Shown: positions 10,933-23,109, numbered from the stretch's first letter. The stretch is 64,000 nt of DNA from Symbiodinium natans (GCA_905221605.1 CAJNDS010002705.1:190001-254000), one strand, 5' to 3'. Made by a program: numbers and translations. The notes: generated from the sequence alone by a model not told the origin.

Positions 10933-11354
10933 TAAGCCCTAAACCCCAAACCCTAGACCCTAGACCCTAGACCCTGGACCCTAGACCCTAGACTCTAGAA
11001 ACTAAACCCTAAACCCTAAACCCTAAACCCTAAACCCTAAACCCTAAACCCTAAACCCACCACCCTAAACCCTAAACCCGAAACCATTAACCCTAAACCC
11101 TAGCGGCGTGAGAGTTTCAGGGTTCAGGGGACGGGGGTTTGGTGTTTAGGGTCTAGGGCTTAGGCTTTAGGCTTTAGGGTTAGGGTTTAGGGTTTAGGGT
11201 TTAGGGTTTAGGGTTTAGGGTTTGGGGTTCAGGGTTCAGGGTTCAGGGTTTAGGGTTTAGGGTTTAGGGCTTCGGGCTTGGGGCTTAGGGCTTAGGGTTT
11301 AGGGTCTAGGGTCTAGGGTTTAGGGGAGCAGCCCAGAGGTTCACTCCTCTTCAG

Positions 11355-14300
11355 GTCGTCTTGAGAACCCCAATCCGCAGGAAGCCCGTACCAAAGGTTT
11401 AGGGTTTGGGGATGAAGGTTTAGAGTTTAGGGCTACTATTTGCTTAAGAACCCCCCCCCCCCAACAAGATAAGGAATATTGTTCCTTTCACGGGCGGTAT
11501 CAAGATTCTGGGGTTGTGCAGCAAATAAGGGGCATTCCTCATACAAGCGCGAAGCCCTACACCCCAAAACCCAAACCCTACCCCCTGTACCCCTAAACCC
11601 TAAAACCCTGAATCCTGTAACCCTCAACCCTAATCCCTAAACCCGAAACCCTCAACCCCCAAAGAGCCCCAGGAATGTCACTCTCCAGGACTGCTCGTGG
11701 CGGGGTTGGGGTGCTTCTGCATGTTCGGCTGCGACTTAGGGTTTGGGGTTTGGGGTTTGGGCTGTAGGGTTTAGGGTTCAGGGTTCAGGGTTTAGGGTTT
11801 AGGGTTTAGGGTTTAGGGTGTATTTAGGGCTTCGGGTTCTTAAGGTCTAGGGGGTTACCGGGTCTGTAGGGTTGTAGGGTTGACGACTGACCATCGGCCT
11901 TTTGGACTTTACGCTTTTTGCAGGGCTTCACCCTAAACCCAAAAACCCTAAACCCTAAACCCTAAAACCTAAACCCTAGACCCTAGACCCTAAACCCTAA
12001 ACCCTAAACCCTAAACCCTAAACCCTAAACTTGAAACCCTAAACCCTAAACCCTGAACCCTGAACCCTGTACCCTGAACCCTAAACCCTAAACCCTAAAC
12101 CCTAAACCCTAAACCCTCAACCCTAAACCCTCAACCCTAACGGGTGGGAGCTTGATCTCAGCCAGCCCGGCATTATCCGGGGACCGAGCCATGGGCTCGA
12201 GACCCTCGGCCTTGCTAAACGCCCTGAACTCGTAGTAGTTAATTCCCTAAACCCTAACCTTCAAGCCTTAAACCCTAGCCCTAAACCCTAAACCCCTAGA
12301 CCTTCAAACCCTCAGCCCTAAATCACGCGCAGGCCCAAGTTCGAGCCCCAGGGGACGGGCTTCCCATGCCCTTGCGCAAGCTTCCGTCCGAAGCTTCCGT
12401 CCAGACTCGGGTCTTGACCAGCTTTAGCCCCTAAACCCTAAACCCTACACCCTAAACCCTGAACCCTGAACCCTAAACCCTAAACCCTAGTAGCCTAAAC
12501 CCTAAACCCTAAAACCTCAACTCAAACAAAAAGTTGAAGCTCCAGCAGGAGGGCTCCGCCGTGTCTCAGGGAATCGGCTGGCCTTGCACTCAGATCCGGC
12601 TGGCCTCATTGGGGGTTTCGGGTTTAGGGCTTAGGGTTTAGGGTTTAGGGGGGATTAGGGTTTAGGGTGAGCAGTTCTGTAGTATATGGGGTCGTAAGTC
12701 GGGCTTTGCGGCTGAGGAATTATAGGGTCTAGGGCTCAGGTTTTTTTCGGGTTTGGGGTTCAGGGTTTAGGGCTCAGGGCTTAGGCTGTATAGGGTTCTA
12801 ACATATGGGTCTTGCTTTTTGTGTCTATGCCAATATAGGGCTCCGGTTTAGAATGGGAACCGCAACAGGGAACATTGGTTAAGAGAAGCTGTCCGCATAC
12901 TTGCATTTTAGGTTTTGGCTCGAGGGTGGGCCTATTTACGGGGACGCTTTCTAAAGTATTCGAAGCCCTAAGTCCTAACCCTAAAGCCTAAAGCCTAAAG
13001 CCTAAAGCCTAAAGCCTAAAGCCTAAAGCCTAAAGCCTAAACCCTAAACCCTAAACCCTAAACCCTAAACCCTAAACCCTAATGGAGAGTCGAGAACAAG
13101 GGCCTATAGCTTTGATCATCCCCTCACAAACACGAAGCTTGGGACTGCTCAGGGTGCGGAGGCAAATCAAAGCCTAGACCTAAGCCCTCTTAAAGCCCGA
13201 AAGTCCAAGAGGCAAGCCCTGAGCCGCGGGCCTACATTTTACGAGTTAAGAGGGTTTAGGGTTTAGGGTTTAGGGTGGGTTTAGGGTTTAGGGTTTGGGG
13301 TTTAGGGTTTGGGGTTTAGGGTTTAGGTTTTAGGGTTTAGGGTTGAAAGGGCCTTAGGGGATTAGAGGCATTTACGGGGTCACGGCTTTGGGGATATGGA
13401 CTCTTAGAGGCCTCAACCCGTAAACCCCACACATCCAGAGTTTAGCACGTAGTTTGTAGGTGGGGGTTTAGGGTTTAGGGTTTAGGGCTTAGGGCTTAGG
13501 GTTTAGGTTTAGGGGCTTGAACCCCTGGGTTTAGGATTACGGGGCGTGGGGCGTTGAACCCGAAGCCCGAAGCCCTGAACCCTTTACACAACCCTGAGCC
13601 CCAAGCACTCGACCCTAAACCCTTATTAGCCCTTCAGGACCAGCAACACCGTTGGCGGCCTGCTTAACAAAGCAGGACAAGGCTGGACGCATCTGCGGTT
13701 TTCTTGGAGGATCGGGAGACTTGGTGCGTGGCAGTAGGGCTTGGCAGCCCAGTGGTACCCAGAGATCCGCATATGAAAACCCCTTAATTAGGGAGTATGC
13801 CTTAGTTACGGGGTCTTGAACATATTTGAAGGTATATTCCTTGTTCAAGAGGTCATGGGGTCTTTAGGTGCCCTTTTGCCATTTGTTTTGGTCCTGGGCT
13901 CCCTTTTAATATGGCCGACCTCATAACGAGCACCCTTATTGCAATATGGCTACTCGCCTACCAAGAGTTTTTTTCTCACCTTAGGTAGGACAGCCTCAAT
14001 TCGGATCCCTTTATTGTACTTGTCGCTCTACTTGGTACTCCAGTAGGGTTTGGGGTTTTAGGGTGCTGGGGCTTAGGGCGTTAGCGTGTTTGGGTGCTAG
14101 GATGTTTGGATGTTAGGGTGGTTGGGGTGCTAGGTGCTCACTATGGCTTCGATCCGCAAGCCTTTAAAACCCCCTAGACTCCAACCCCAGCCCCACACCT
14201 AAACCCTAAACCCGCCGCACTTTTCAACTGCCAAGCCCCGAACCCCAAACTGTCCTTAAGTCAAACCATGTGCCGTTTATAAACCCCAAAGCCCCAAAAC

Positions 14301-15809
14301 CCCAAAACCTCTCAAAACCTAAAAGCTTAAAAGCCTAAAGCCCCAAAACCGCCAACCCTGAAAACCTAAAACCTTAAAACCCCAAAACCTCAAAACCCAA
14401 AAACCCCAAAACCGAAAAACACTAAAAGCCTAAATCCCTAAAACGGCAAAAACCCCATATCCCGAAAACCCTAAACCCTAAAACTCTAAAACCCTAAACC
14501 CTAAAACCCTAAAACTCTAAAACCCTGCTCAAACCCTTTAAACACTAAGCCCTAGAACCCCAAAACCTACACTCTAAGCCCTAAACCCTACACTCTAAAC
14601 CCGAATTAAAACCCTAAAGCCCTAAAGCCCCAAAACCCTAAGCCCTAGGGCCGAACCAGATTTTAGCAGAAGTGGCGGCCGCGGGTCTGCATGACATGCT
14701 TTCCTGAGAGCCCAATACCCCTTAGCTCAGGAGTAGAAGTTAAATTATGTCGGGATTACGACTTACGGTCTATCCTCTTTGGCCCCTAAACCCTAAACCC
14801 TAAACCCTAAACCCTAAACCCTAAACCCTACACCCTAAACCCTAAACCCTAAACCCTAAACCCTACACCCGGACATCGAAAGCCTTCCGTCCCCTCAGCT
14901 CGAGCCGCAGGCCTCGGCAACCTCAGTGCTAACATCGGCCCTGACCTCAGGGATGGGGTTTAGGGGGTAGGGTTTAGGGTTTAGGGTTTAGGGTTTAGGG
15001 TTTAGGGTTTAGGGTTTAGGGTTCAGGGTTTAGGGTTTAGGGTTTAGGGTTAGGGTTAGGATGGCTTAGAGCTTCGGGTTCAGGATGGTTTAGGGCTTAG
15101 GGCTTAGGCCTTGTTCTGGGCCAGGGAATTGCGGTTTTGAAGACTGTCCCCTAAACCTTAAACTCTAAACCCTAAACCCTAAATCTAGTGGGGCATTTAG
15201 GCTCTAAGAAGGTTTGGGTTGCAGGGCAATCCTAAACCAAATCCGCCATCTAAACCCCAAGCCTGAAAGCCCTCAACCTGTGCGGGTTTGCAACAACGGC
15301 GGGTGCCCTGCTTTTGATTCCTAGGTTGCGTTAGGATGTGGAGACAGATTAAGAAGTAACAGGGCCTCGAAAGGTCTTTCAGGTTTCGGGCTTGGGGTTG
15401 AGGGCCTGCGATTGGGGTTGGAAGGGCCCTAAACCCTAAACCCTAAACCCTAAACCCTAAACCCTAAACCCTAAACCCTAAACCCTAAACCCTAAACCCT
15501 AAACCCTAAACCCTGGAAGGGCCTCTAGGGCTTGCTGCTAAGGCATAGGGTTAAGGTCTTCGTTGTTGGCCGGAAGGGCCATCTGGCTGTGGAGCATTCC
15601 GTCAATAAGGATCCATTGCCTGCTGCACACTGGGTTCAGGTAATTATTGTTATGATTATGATTACTATCATGATTTATGTGACTATTAGTTTTCTTATGA
15701 TTATCATTATTATTACTTATGATTCTTATTACATATTTCAGGTTTTTCATGAATTGTTCAATTTCTAATGTAGTGTGTCATATTTTAGGATCCAGAGTTT
15801 GGTGGTTGA
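11355..15809 (+). CDS. Multi-exon model ending in canonical AT-rich intron
   Basis: Proposed exons with entry/exit phase: 11355-11396 (0/0), 11667-11740 (0/2), 12162-12231 (2/0), 12333-12410 (0/0), 12534-12614 (0/0), 13090-13253 (0/2), 13638-13723 (2/1), 14670-14684 (1/1, weak), 14883-14957 (start ambiguous), 15556-15639 (0/0), 15789-15809 (DPEFGG-stop). Peptide samples: VRAPGDGLPMPLRKLPSEAS, KLQQEGSAVSQGIGW, SNTVGGLLNKAGQGW, VFVVGRKGHLAVEHSVNKD. Six consecutive joins (11396 to 13638) close without a frame conflict. The true start was not found. Function unknown. Intron 15640-15788 is an ordinary GT-AG intron. Confidence 0.42.
11430..11545. mobile_element. MITE-like hairpin with poly-C run
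   Basis: Starts CTACTATTTGCTTAAGAA followed by a 13-bp C-run. The partner end is degraded. Same family as 34110-34345, 48277-48385, 55262-55341 and 60267-60385. Confidence 0.55.
15428..15512. repeat. (CCCTAAA)n tract
   Basis: About 12 perfect heptamers in front of the exon region 15540-15639. Confidence 0.9.
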
Positions 15810-15829
15810 GTCCAAGCGCAGGCTTCACG

Positions 15830-15945
15830 GAGGATTTGGGGTCTTCTTTGTCATAGTTGGGTAACATTTTACCTTTCTAAGGGTACTTAAACCCAATAAG
15901 GAATAGCAATTTTGATTTGTTTAATGCTCTCCCAACCATGAATCA
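15830..15945. repeat. Dispersed repeat, copy 1 (TTTGTCATAGTTGGGTAAC)
   Basis: Shares TTTGTCATnGTTGGGTAnCATTTTACnTnTnTAAGGGTACTT-type sequence with 18650-18750 and more weakly 20965-21010. All three end near CCCAACCATGAA. Confidence 0.6.
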
Positions 15946-16006
15946 GCCTTGGATTGTGTTGGATCAGTTGGATGTTCAGAGATCACACCAGGCAGCTTCG
16001 TCGACG

Positions 16007-16075
16007 ATGACGACTCCAGCGGAGCACTCGGTGTTGCTGTTCTGCCGAGTACGCCCACAAAACCCTGAACCCTAA
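16007..16075 (+). CDS. Short open frame with RVRP motif (doubtful)
   Basis: ATG at 16007 reads MTTPAEHSVLLFCRVRPQ before entering telomeric repeat and stopping. VLLFCRVRP resembles the first beta strand of kinesin motor domains. No P-loop, switch or later motor motif was found downstream, so the resemblance is probably chance or a lone relic. A GTACGC donor sits at 16049. Confidence 0.12.
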   Translation: MTTPAEHSVLLFCRVRPQNPEP

Positions 16076-16729
16076 ACCCTAAACCCTACACCCGACACCC
16101 TACACCCTAAACCCTAAACCGTAAACCCGGAACCCTACAAGACGGGTAGTTTGTGCCCAGCACCCCTCAGTTCATGAATATACCTCAACTTATCTCGGCA
16201 TCCTTAGTAGAGCTTAAGGTATTTTCCATATTAGGGTTTAGGGTTTATTATCTAGGAACCCTTGGTATAACTTAAGGCATATTCCTTGTCAGGCTTTAGG
16301 TAAGGGGAAGGTATAGAATATACCCAAAAGGTTTACACAATAGGGGACCTAAAAGGCGTATTCCTTATGAGGGGGGGTATTGGGGTCTTTGGGGGCAAGT
16401 GCAGTCACAGAGCTTTCCGTCTCTTCCTTGGCTGGAAGGCTGAAAGTACCAATGCACTACCCCCCCCCCCCCAAACAATAACAGAATTCCTCCTCATAAG
16501 GGTAAAATATAAAAATCATAAATAAACAAACTAATCGATAAATAAATAAATAAATATATATAATATACATGTGGACTATGATCTGTTATTCTGTTTGGGT
16601 TCATCATCGCTAGCGGCAGCCCACCTCACATTCGTTGATGAACTGCCATGTCAGGTGCCATGCCGTTCCCGCAGGCAGCCGTCCCAAGCTGGCAGTGCAG
16701 ATTGCTTGTGGAGATCACAGAGGTTGCAT

Positions 16730-16830
16730 ATAGCTTTGTGGTACTTTACTGTAACTTTAGATCCTTACCTTTTTTGGGTTTATTGGGTTTCTGAATAAGG
16801 CAGCTAAAAGTTTAATTTTTAGCTACCCTC
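16730..16830. repeat. Dispersed ~95-bp repeat, copy 1
   Basis: The stretch from CTTTGTGGTACTTTACTGTA to GGCAGCTAAAAGTTTAATTT is closely repeated at 39058-39152, same orientation, differing at a few positions. Confidence 0.75.
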
Positions 16831-17205
16831 GTGAGTGCCACCAAGATAAGACGAGTTTCAAATGTCAACTGCCAGGTGGATTTCGGGTTTTGGGCGTCAG
16901 GCGCTCTTGTTGTTCGCACGACTGAGAGTTGCAAGTCGGCTACGGCACCCAACAACTACCATTGTGCGAGTGGTCTGTGGTGCGCAGTGTACATAACCCT
17001 CCCTCTGCCCCCACCCCCCGGGCCCCGCACACCCCAAAACAAATGGATTGCACATTCATGAAAGAAAAAGGGACAGGTTTATTTGGTAACACAGGACCCT
17101 AATTTGATAATTACCTGTAACATTCCATGACAGTCTGCATGCAGTACAAACTACCCAAAATACGTATAGTAAACAAACCCGAAACCTAAACCCTGCGTGC
17201 AAAAG

Positions 17206-17907
17206 AGGGTCTTGCGGATTCAGAGTCTGGCGGCCGTTCTTAAGGAAGGGTCTCTAGATTTCGCAGGTTACCCTAAACCCCAAAAACCGGTTTAGGGTTT
17301 GGGAACTTCACGGATTCAAGGCTTAGGATGTGTGCATGTTCGCGCCAGGCTCCACGCTGCTCCAAAGGCGGGCGAATCTCAAGCGCTTTACCCTAGAGCT
17401 TGAACTTAGGGCGTAGGGTTTGGAGTTAGGGTTTAGGGTTTGGGGTTTAGGGTTTAGGGTTTAATCCGAGCTTCTGATTAATTGGGGGGGGCCCCCCCCC
17501 CCCCCTCCACAATAAGGAATGCAGGGTTCCGCAATAGTTGGACCTTGGCCCTGTATTGATTCTCTATTAAAAACAATAGGCTGCAGATCCCTGAGGTGCT
17601 GTAGCTTTGCGTCTCCGCAAGCAAAGCAAGAAGCCTGCCGACAGATTTTTGAACCCCCCCAAAAAAATCCTTTAAATGTGGGGGGTTTGTCCCATACGAA
17701 ATCCACCCTAATGGAAAGTAGTCTTCCGGCGGGCTTCCGGCCAAAAAAAAATTCTTTAAATGTGGGGGTATTAATTAAACTGATGCTCGGATTAGGGTTT
17801 AGGGTTTAGGGTAGGGTTTACAAAACCCTACCTGGCAAAGCCCGGGACTCTCTTCACCTACAGCTTTGTGGGCTGTGCCTGCTGAGTCAGGAACGGGCAA
17901 TGACTAG
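17206..17907 (+). CDS. Three-exon model ending at TAG 17905
   Basis: Exons 17206-17266 (0/1), 17349-17412 (1/2), 17841-17907 (enters phase 2, stop). Peptides: RVLRIQSLAAVLKEGSLDFA, STLLQRRANLKRFTLELELR, PGLSSPTALWAVPAESGTGN. Both joins keep frame. Upstream exons are probably missing because there is no start codon. A MITE-like element sits in the second intron. Function unknown. Confidence 0.4.
17463..17797. mobile_element. MITE-like element inserted in telomeric repeat
   Basis: Inverted ends AATCCGAGCTTCTGATTAAT and, reversed, AATCCGAGCATCAGTTTAAT. TTTAGGG sequence flanks both ends. Inside are two related C/A-run segments (17655-17690 and 17742-17775), each reading CTTTAAATGTGGGG. Confidence 0.75.
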
Positions 17908-18360
17908 CGAAACCACAGGCATGAACAGAGTCCCATGCAAGCCCTCAGAACAATTTTTCGACGGCATCACTTGGGGTCATCAAATCAGGACCCCTTCTTA
18001 CTGGGTTCCTGTTCTCATGCGCCTTGGGTTGTGTTCTTCCCATTGCGCACCTAAAAAGAGAGCCCTTAAGACCCCTACTAATCAAGCAATGCAGCCCTCA
18101 TTCATAACTAGGACCCCTGCACAGTGTAAGGCGTATTCCTTAACCTCAAACCGTCATCCCTACTCTCCACTCATCATGCCCCAAAAATCAGATGCCGGCG
18201 ACACCCTAACCCCAAACCCTGATCCCAAAAACCCCCACTTGAACCTTAGGGGACCTTTACAGAGTTCCGGGCGCTATAAACCCTAAGCCAGTAGCCCTAA
18301 GCCCCCAAAGCCCAAAGCCCTCAACCCGCAACCCTAACCCGCAACTCTAAACCAAACCAG

Positions 18361-19055
18361 GCCACTCCCTTCGCGCGGAGCCTCGCTCGGCTAGATGCGT
18401 GCTCTGCAAAGCCTCCGGCACGCCAGGGAGCTCGGTTTGTTGTTCCTGGTTTAGGGTTAAGCGTTTAGGGTTTAGGGTCCGTGGGGGGTTTAGGGCTTGG
18501 GGACTCAAGGGGATTAAAGGGTTGAGGGTGTAGGTGTTTAGGACTTCGGGCAAAGGGACCTCGGCCTAATTATGAGCTCGGATTTCCTTTGAAACCTAGT
18601 AACCGGGAACTACCACTAAGTCGCCAGCGCATGGTCCAAGGCGTACACCCTCACTCTTTGTCATCGTTGGGTACCATTTTACATCTTTAAGGGTACTTCA
18701 ACTCTATAAGGAATGAACATTTATTTTTTCATATTATCCCAACCATGAACTAGTACTGGGTTCAGCTGCAGCGATGGCTTCCCTAAGCCCTGAACCCCCA
18801 AAGCCCGAAGCCGCCACAGCCCCTACTAAGGGACCATGTAGCTGCACCCTAAACCCTAAACCCTAAACCCCTAAACCCCAGAAACCAAAACCCAAAACCC
18901 AAAATCCAAAACCAAAACCCTAAACCCTAGACCCTAGACCCTAAACCCTAAACCCTAAACCCCTAAACCCCAAACCCTAAATCGTGGGAGCAAACCCGAA
19001 TCCCTTTCAAGGTTTGGAGCGCCTCGTTGTGAAAATGCACCCCCAACAACACTGA
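18361..19055 (+). CDS. Two-exon model, first island readable on both strands
   Basis: Exons 18361-18448 (0/1; TPFARSLARLDACSAKPPAR) and 19012-19055 (1/stop; LERLVVKMHPQQH). The first island is bounded by AACCAG and G|GTTTAGGG. Its reverse complement is equally open (EQQTELPGVPEALQSTHLAE) with equally good AG and GT signals, so strand rests only on the join. Upstream start not found. Confidence 0.3.
18645..18760. repeat. Dispersed repeat, copy 2 (TTTGTCATCGTTGGGTACC)
   Basis: Second copy of the element at 15830-15945, in an intron-like gap. Confidence 0.6.
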
Positions 19056-19458
19056 CACACTCCCGGGCTGCGGGGAGGGTTCAGGGTTTAGGGTTTAGGG
19101 TTTAGGGGTTTAGGGGTTTAGGGGTTTAGGGGTTTAGGGGTTTAGGGGTTTAGGGGCTGTGGGGAGGCGGCATGTGTCGCGAAGGCATCTTGTTGACGAA
19201 GATAGCAACAGGCAAGCGTGGCGTGATGTCTTCTGTATTCCAACACGCTGCTTGTGCAGAAGTCCACCCCAGATTTAGTCCTTGGTCGCGCCCTGAATTC
19301 TCTCCGCACATGGGCGGGGCCTTGTTAAACCCAGAGCCTAAAGCCATTCAGGTTTTGTTGGGGTCTCAGCGACTTTTTACTTCTAACCCAAGTGAGGATA
19401 CTTAGAACCCAAGTCAGGGCCCTTCTCACTCTACTTATATCTCGGGGGGAAGCAACCA

Positions 19459-19566
19459 CCCTAAACCCTAAACCCTAAACCCTAAACCCTAAACCCTAAA
19501 CCCTAAACCCTAAACCCTAAACCCTAAACCCTAAACCCTAAACCCTAAACCCTAAACCCTAAACCC
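19459..19566. repeat. (CCCTAAA)n tract left of exon 19571-19640
   Basis: About 15 perfect heptamers, then CCCCAAG and the island. Confidence 0.9.
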
Positions 19567-19570
19567 CAAG

Positions 19571-20956
19571 ACAGCCTAAGCCGTATACCTTAAGCTTAGC
19601 TCCCCGAGGCGCTATGCCTGTGCTTCAGGCCAGCCGCGAGGTTGTAGGGTAGGTTTAGGGTTTAGGGTTTAGGGTGTAGGGTTTAGGGTGTAGGGTTTAG
19701 GGTTTAGGGTTTAGGGTCTAGGGTTTAGGGTTTGGGGTTTAGGGTTTAATGGAGGAACTAGGCACCTTATGTCATGTATACCCTTTAAAGGATGATTAGA
19801 GAGGAGGGGTCTTCGCATTGTCACCGGTTGGTGACTGCCGGGCCTTGCGTTATTTTTTGTATGTTGTGGGTCCGAGCTCCTCGACGTTTCGGAGCTGGAA
19901 GGGCGGGGGAAGACGTGTTCTTGAGGCTGATTGATGGCTACTACATAGGAGCCCTTCGTGTAAGCTTTTCGCAGGTCTAGACTATGTCCTTTTTAGGGTT
20001 TAGGGTTTAGGGTTTAGGGTTTAGGGTTTAGGGTTTAGGGTTTAGGGGTTAGGGGTTTAGGGTTTAGGGTTTAGGGATTGGGTTTGCAGTTGGGTGAGTG
20101 GGGATTTCGGCGCTTGTTTGGTCCCGGCCAATAGGGGCCCCAAACCCTGAACCCTCGTAAGGCCTTACGGTTCTTCCTGCCGTGGTGCGGGTCAGGATGC
20201 GAGTACTACATCTGCACGAAGTGGCGTGATTGCATTCAGCGGACGCCCGTGTGCCCTATGATATGGGGCCTACTTGCAGGTTCCTGGTACTTATTTACCA
20301 AACATAACTGTACTTAGAAACTGTACTTAGAACCATCTTAGGGCACTTAAGGGGCTTATACGTGGGTTGCAAGTGCAGTTATCATTGGTTATGACGGATA
20401 TGTTCGGTAGCTGTGTGGGCAGAACATGGGTTTTTCTTCACGCGCTTCTCCGAGTCGGGGTGCTCCTAACCCCCTATGTACCCCCAGCATACGATCATCC
20501 TTATTGCAAGAATGTCACAAGAACGGTAAAAGGGCAACACCGAGTGGATGCCCTTATTCCCCCTTTTTTCAGGTTTTAGGGTTCCGGGCTCATAGGACCC
20601 AGAGTACACCCTTATTCCCCCTTTTTTAGGGTTCAGGCCAATAAAACCTCTTTTTGGGTCAGCTTTAACCCTAAACCCTAAATCCTTAGCCCTTAGCCCT
20701 TAGCCTCCAGTATCACTGTAAGGAGGAACTCGAATCTTGACTGAATACCCAAGTGAATGACTTTTTTTCTCCCAGCTGCTTCAATGCAGAACTCCTGGAT
20801 ACAAATACTGTTTGAAAGCGTTTGTCCACCAAACCCTAAACCCTAAACCCTAAACTCTAAACCCTAAACCCTAAACCCTGAACCCTAAATCCTAAACCCT
20901 TTGGGGATTCTTGAAGGGCATACCGGGCACTAACCTCCCAGACCCTAAGCCCTTAA
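19571..20956 (+). CDS. Multi-exon model with Cys-rich segment
   Basis: Exons 19571-19640 (2/0), 19804-19959 (0/0), 20162-20248 (0/0), 20776-20819 (0/2), 20917-20956 (2/stop). Peptides: PYTLSLAPRGAMPVLQASRE, GEDVFLRLIDGYYIGALR (followed by a good GTAAGC donor at 19960), PWCGSGCEYYICTKWRDC, LLQCRTPGYKYCLKA. The cysteines in the third and fourth exons (C-x3-C-x4-C-x5-C, then C-x7-C) might bind metal, but no named zinc-finger family fits. All joins are in frame. An ATG at 19792 could also start exon 2. Confidence 0.38.
20272..20370. mobile_element. Degraded copy of the TA-flanked palindromic MITE
   Basis: CTACTTGCAGGTTCCTGGTA at the left and TACGTGGGTTGCAAGTGCAGTT at the right match the arms of the family described at 25469-25624, with many changes. 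Confidence 0.45.
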
Positions 20957-21203
20957 CCTTTGTCATGGTGGGGTAACATCTATAAGCGTACTTCAGCTCA
21001 ACAAGGGATAGAAGCCCTGGAGCCCTGGAACCCTAAACCCTATACCAACAAGGAATCAGAGGAGGCCCTGATTCCTTTTTTAGGGTTTAGGTTCCCTTAA
21101 ACCGCCCCTGATTCCTTTTTTTCGGGTTTAGGTTCCCTTAAGCCGCCCCTTTACAAGAAGATGGGGCGCCATCCCAACCATGAGCCAGTAGCCCTCTACC
21201 AAG

Positions 21204-22320
21204 CCGGTCTACCGGCTTTGCCTCTGGGGGCGTAGGTTCAGGAACGGAGTTGGGACTCATGCTCCGGTTCTTAGGGTTTAGGGTTTAGGGTTTAGGGTTT
21301 AGGGTTTAGGGTTTAGGGTTTAGGGTTTAGGGTTTAGGGTTTAGGGTTCAGGCGGTCGTGTTATGCTCACTTCGAGCTGTCCCGAATTTTGAACCCGTCC
21401 CACACCATAAACCCAAAAAACCCTTGCAACGCACCCTAGGCCCTGAAACCCTAAAATCCTAGAACCTCGAGGTGCTGAATGCAGGTTTGGTGATACCTGG
21501 CTGAGGCTAGTCAGTTCTAGGGCCTGGGGTTTAGCTTGAGGTTTGGAGTTTCGGGTTTGGGGTATAGGATTTGGGCTCTTACTTTGGCTCCCAACCTTCG
21601 GTGCAAGCACAGGTGCTTTGAGAAGCCGTCGTCATCTGCCAGGACGGGGCTCTGCGCGAAATTGGGGCTTAGGCTTCAGGGTGTCGGCTGGGCCCTACGT
21701 TATGGCAGTCCTGCTGGGTTCTAAGCCCTTGACATCCCTTGACCAAAAACCCTGAGCCCTAAACCCGGACCCAAACCCCAAGCCCTTGACCCCCCCTTAA
21801 CGCCCACCCTAAACCCTAAACCCTAAACCCTAAACCCTAAACCCTAAACCCTAAACCCTAAACCCTAAACCCTAAACCCTAAACCCTAAACCCTAAACCC
21901 TACACCCTAAACCCTAAACCCTAAAACCTAACCCCTAAACCCTAAACCCTAAACCCTAAACCCCCTAAACCCTAAACCCTAAACCCTAACCCCCTAAACC
22001 CTAAACCTAAAACCCTAAACCCTAAACCCTAAACCCAAACCTTAAACCCTAAACCCTAAACCCTAAACCCTAAACCCTAAACCCTAAACCCTAAACCCTA
22101 AACCCTAAACCCTAAACCCTAAACCCCCTAAACCTAACCCTAAACCCTAGCCCTCAGCCCTCAGCCCTAGCCCTAGCCCAAGCCCTCAGCCCTCAGCCTT
22201 AAGCCCTAAGACCTAAGCCCTAAGCCCTAAGCCCTAACCCCTAAGCCCTAAGCCCTGAAGCAGGAGACCGGCAAAAGGAGGCATGAGCTTCGAGGACGGA
22301 CGACTGGGGCACGAGGAGGA
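21204..22320 (+). CDS. Partial multi-exon model, no stop found
   Basis: Exons 21204-21275 (0/0; VYRLCLWGRRFRNGVGTHAP), 21463-21484 (0/1; NLEVLNA), 21613-21680 (1/0; ALRSRRHLPGRGSARNW), and 22264-22320. The last island is open in two frames, ETGKRRHELRGRTTGARGG and GGMSFEDGRLGHEEEC. The second looks more protein-like but needs a different exit from the previous exon. The chain is unfinished. Confidence 0.3.
21797..22150. repeat. Long C-strand telomeric tract with degenerate units
   Basis: About 350 bp of CCCTAAA, first perfect, then mixed with CCCCTAAA and CCTAAAAC variants, passing into AAGCCCT-type units to about 22255. Confidence 0.9.
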
Positions 22321-22763
22321 GTGCTTGGAAACCCTAGCCCTAAACCCTAAACCTCAAACCCTAGTGCCTAAACCTAGTGTTTAAGCCTTGGGCTCAGGTC
22401 TTTGGTTGTAGGGTAGGTTTAGGGCAAACCCTCAGCCCTAACCCCAAAGCCTAGAATCTAAGCCCGTAAACCGACCCTAAGGCTGAGGGTTTATGCTGCC
22501 TCGGATTCCCCTTACAGGGGAACCACCAAAGAGTCTATCCAAAGCCCAAACCCCAAACCCAGCCCTCACGTAAAAAGCATTTGTATGGGCATCCTTCCGA
22601 ATTCCAAAAGTTGTTCGTCTGACAAGCCGGAAGCGGACAAAGCCCCCCCCCCCCCCCCAAAAAAAAAAAACACAGAAAACAAGTAGCGTTCTGGGTTGCG
22701 CCGCAGAGCTGCTGGTTACACCCAAAACTCCAGCCGTTACGTACTACTAGTAGTTGTTCCGTC

Positions 22764-23109
22764 ATGGAGCCTCCTTCAAAGAAGCAGAGGAAGCCGCGGG
22801 CGGATCATTCGGGCAAAGCGGCTCGACATTATGTGGAACGCGAATCCAGCCCATGGACAGGTGCGAAAACAGTCGTCGGAGCTTGGGTACGTGGAGCAAG
22901 GAAATGAGCTCTGGGAGGCCTTGTTCTACCTTGCTGGGTTCCCGCAGATCGTGGCCATGCAGCAATCTGCCGCGACTCCTGTTGACCTCTATGGGCAGCG
23001 AGGAAGCAAAAGCGCCAAAGGCTCCTACAATCTCCATGCTAATGTCATCGAGTCTGTCTTCGGACTTCTGCATGCCGCTCTGCCGCAGCATCAACGGAAA
23101 ACGCTGTGA
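22764..23109 (+). CDS. Coding island with probable frameshift
   Basis: ATG at 22764 opens MEPPSKKQRKPRADHSGKAA in one frame to a TGA near 22907. From about 22860 a second frame reads NELWEALFYLAGFPQIVAMQ, then GSKSAKGSYNLHANVIESVF, and stops at 23109. Both halves look coding. A single indel near 22870-22905 would join them. A GTACGT at 22887 could be a donor, but the only nearby acceptor would leave a 14-nt intron, which is too short. It may be a pseudogene, a base error or two exons. Family not recognised. Confidence 0.4.

Noticed and set aside
16007-16075. VLLFCRVRP as the start of a kinesin motor domain.
   Set aside because: No P-loop, switch I/II or neck motif in any following island. 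Nine residues are too few to claim a kinesin. Kept only as a doubtful feature.
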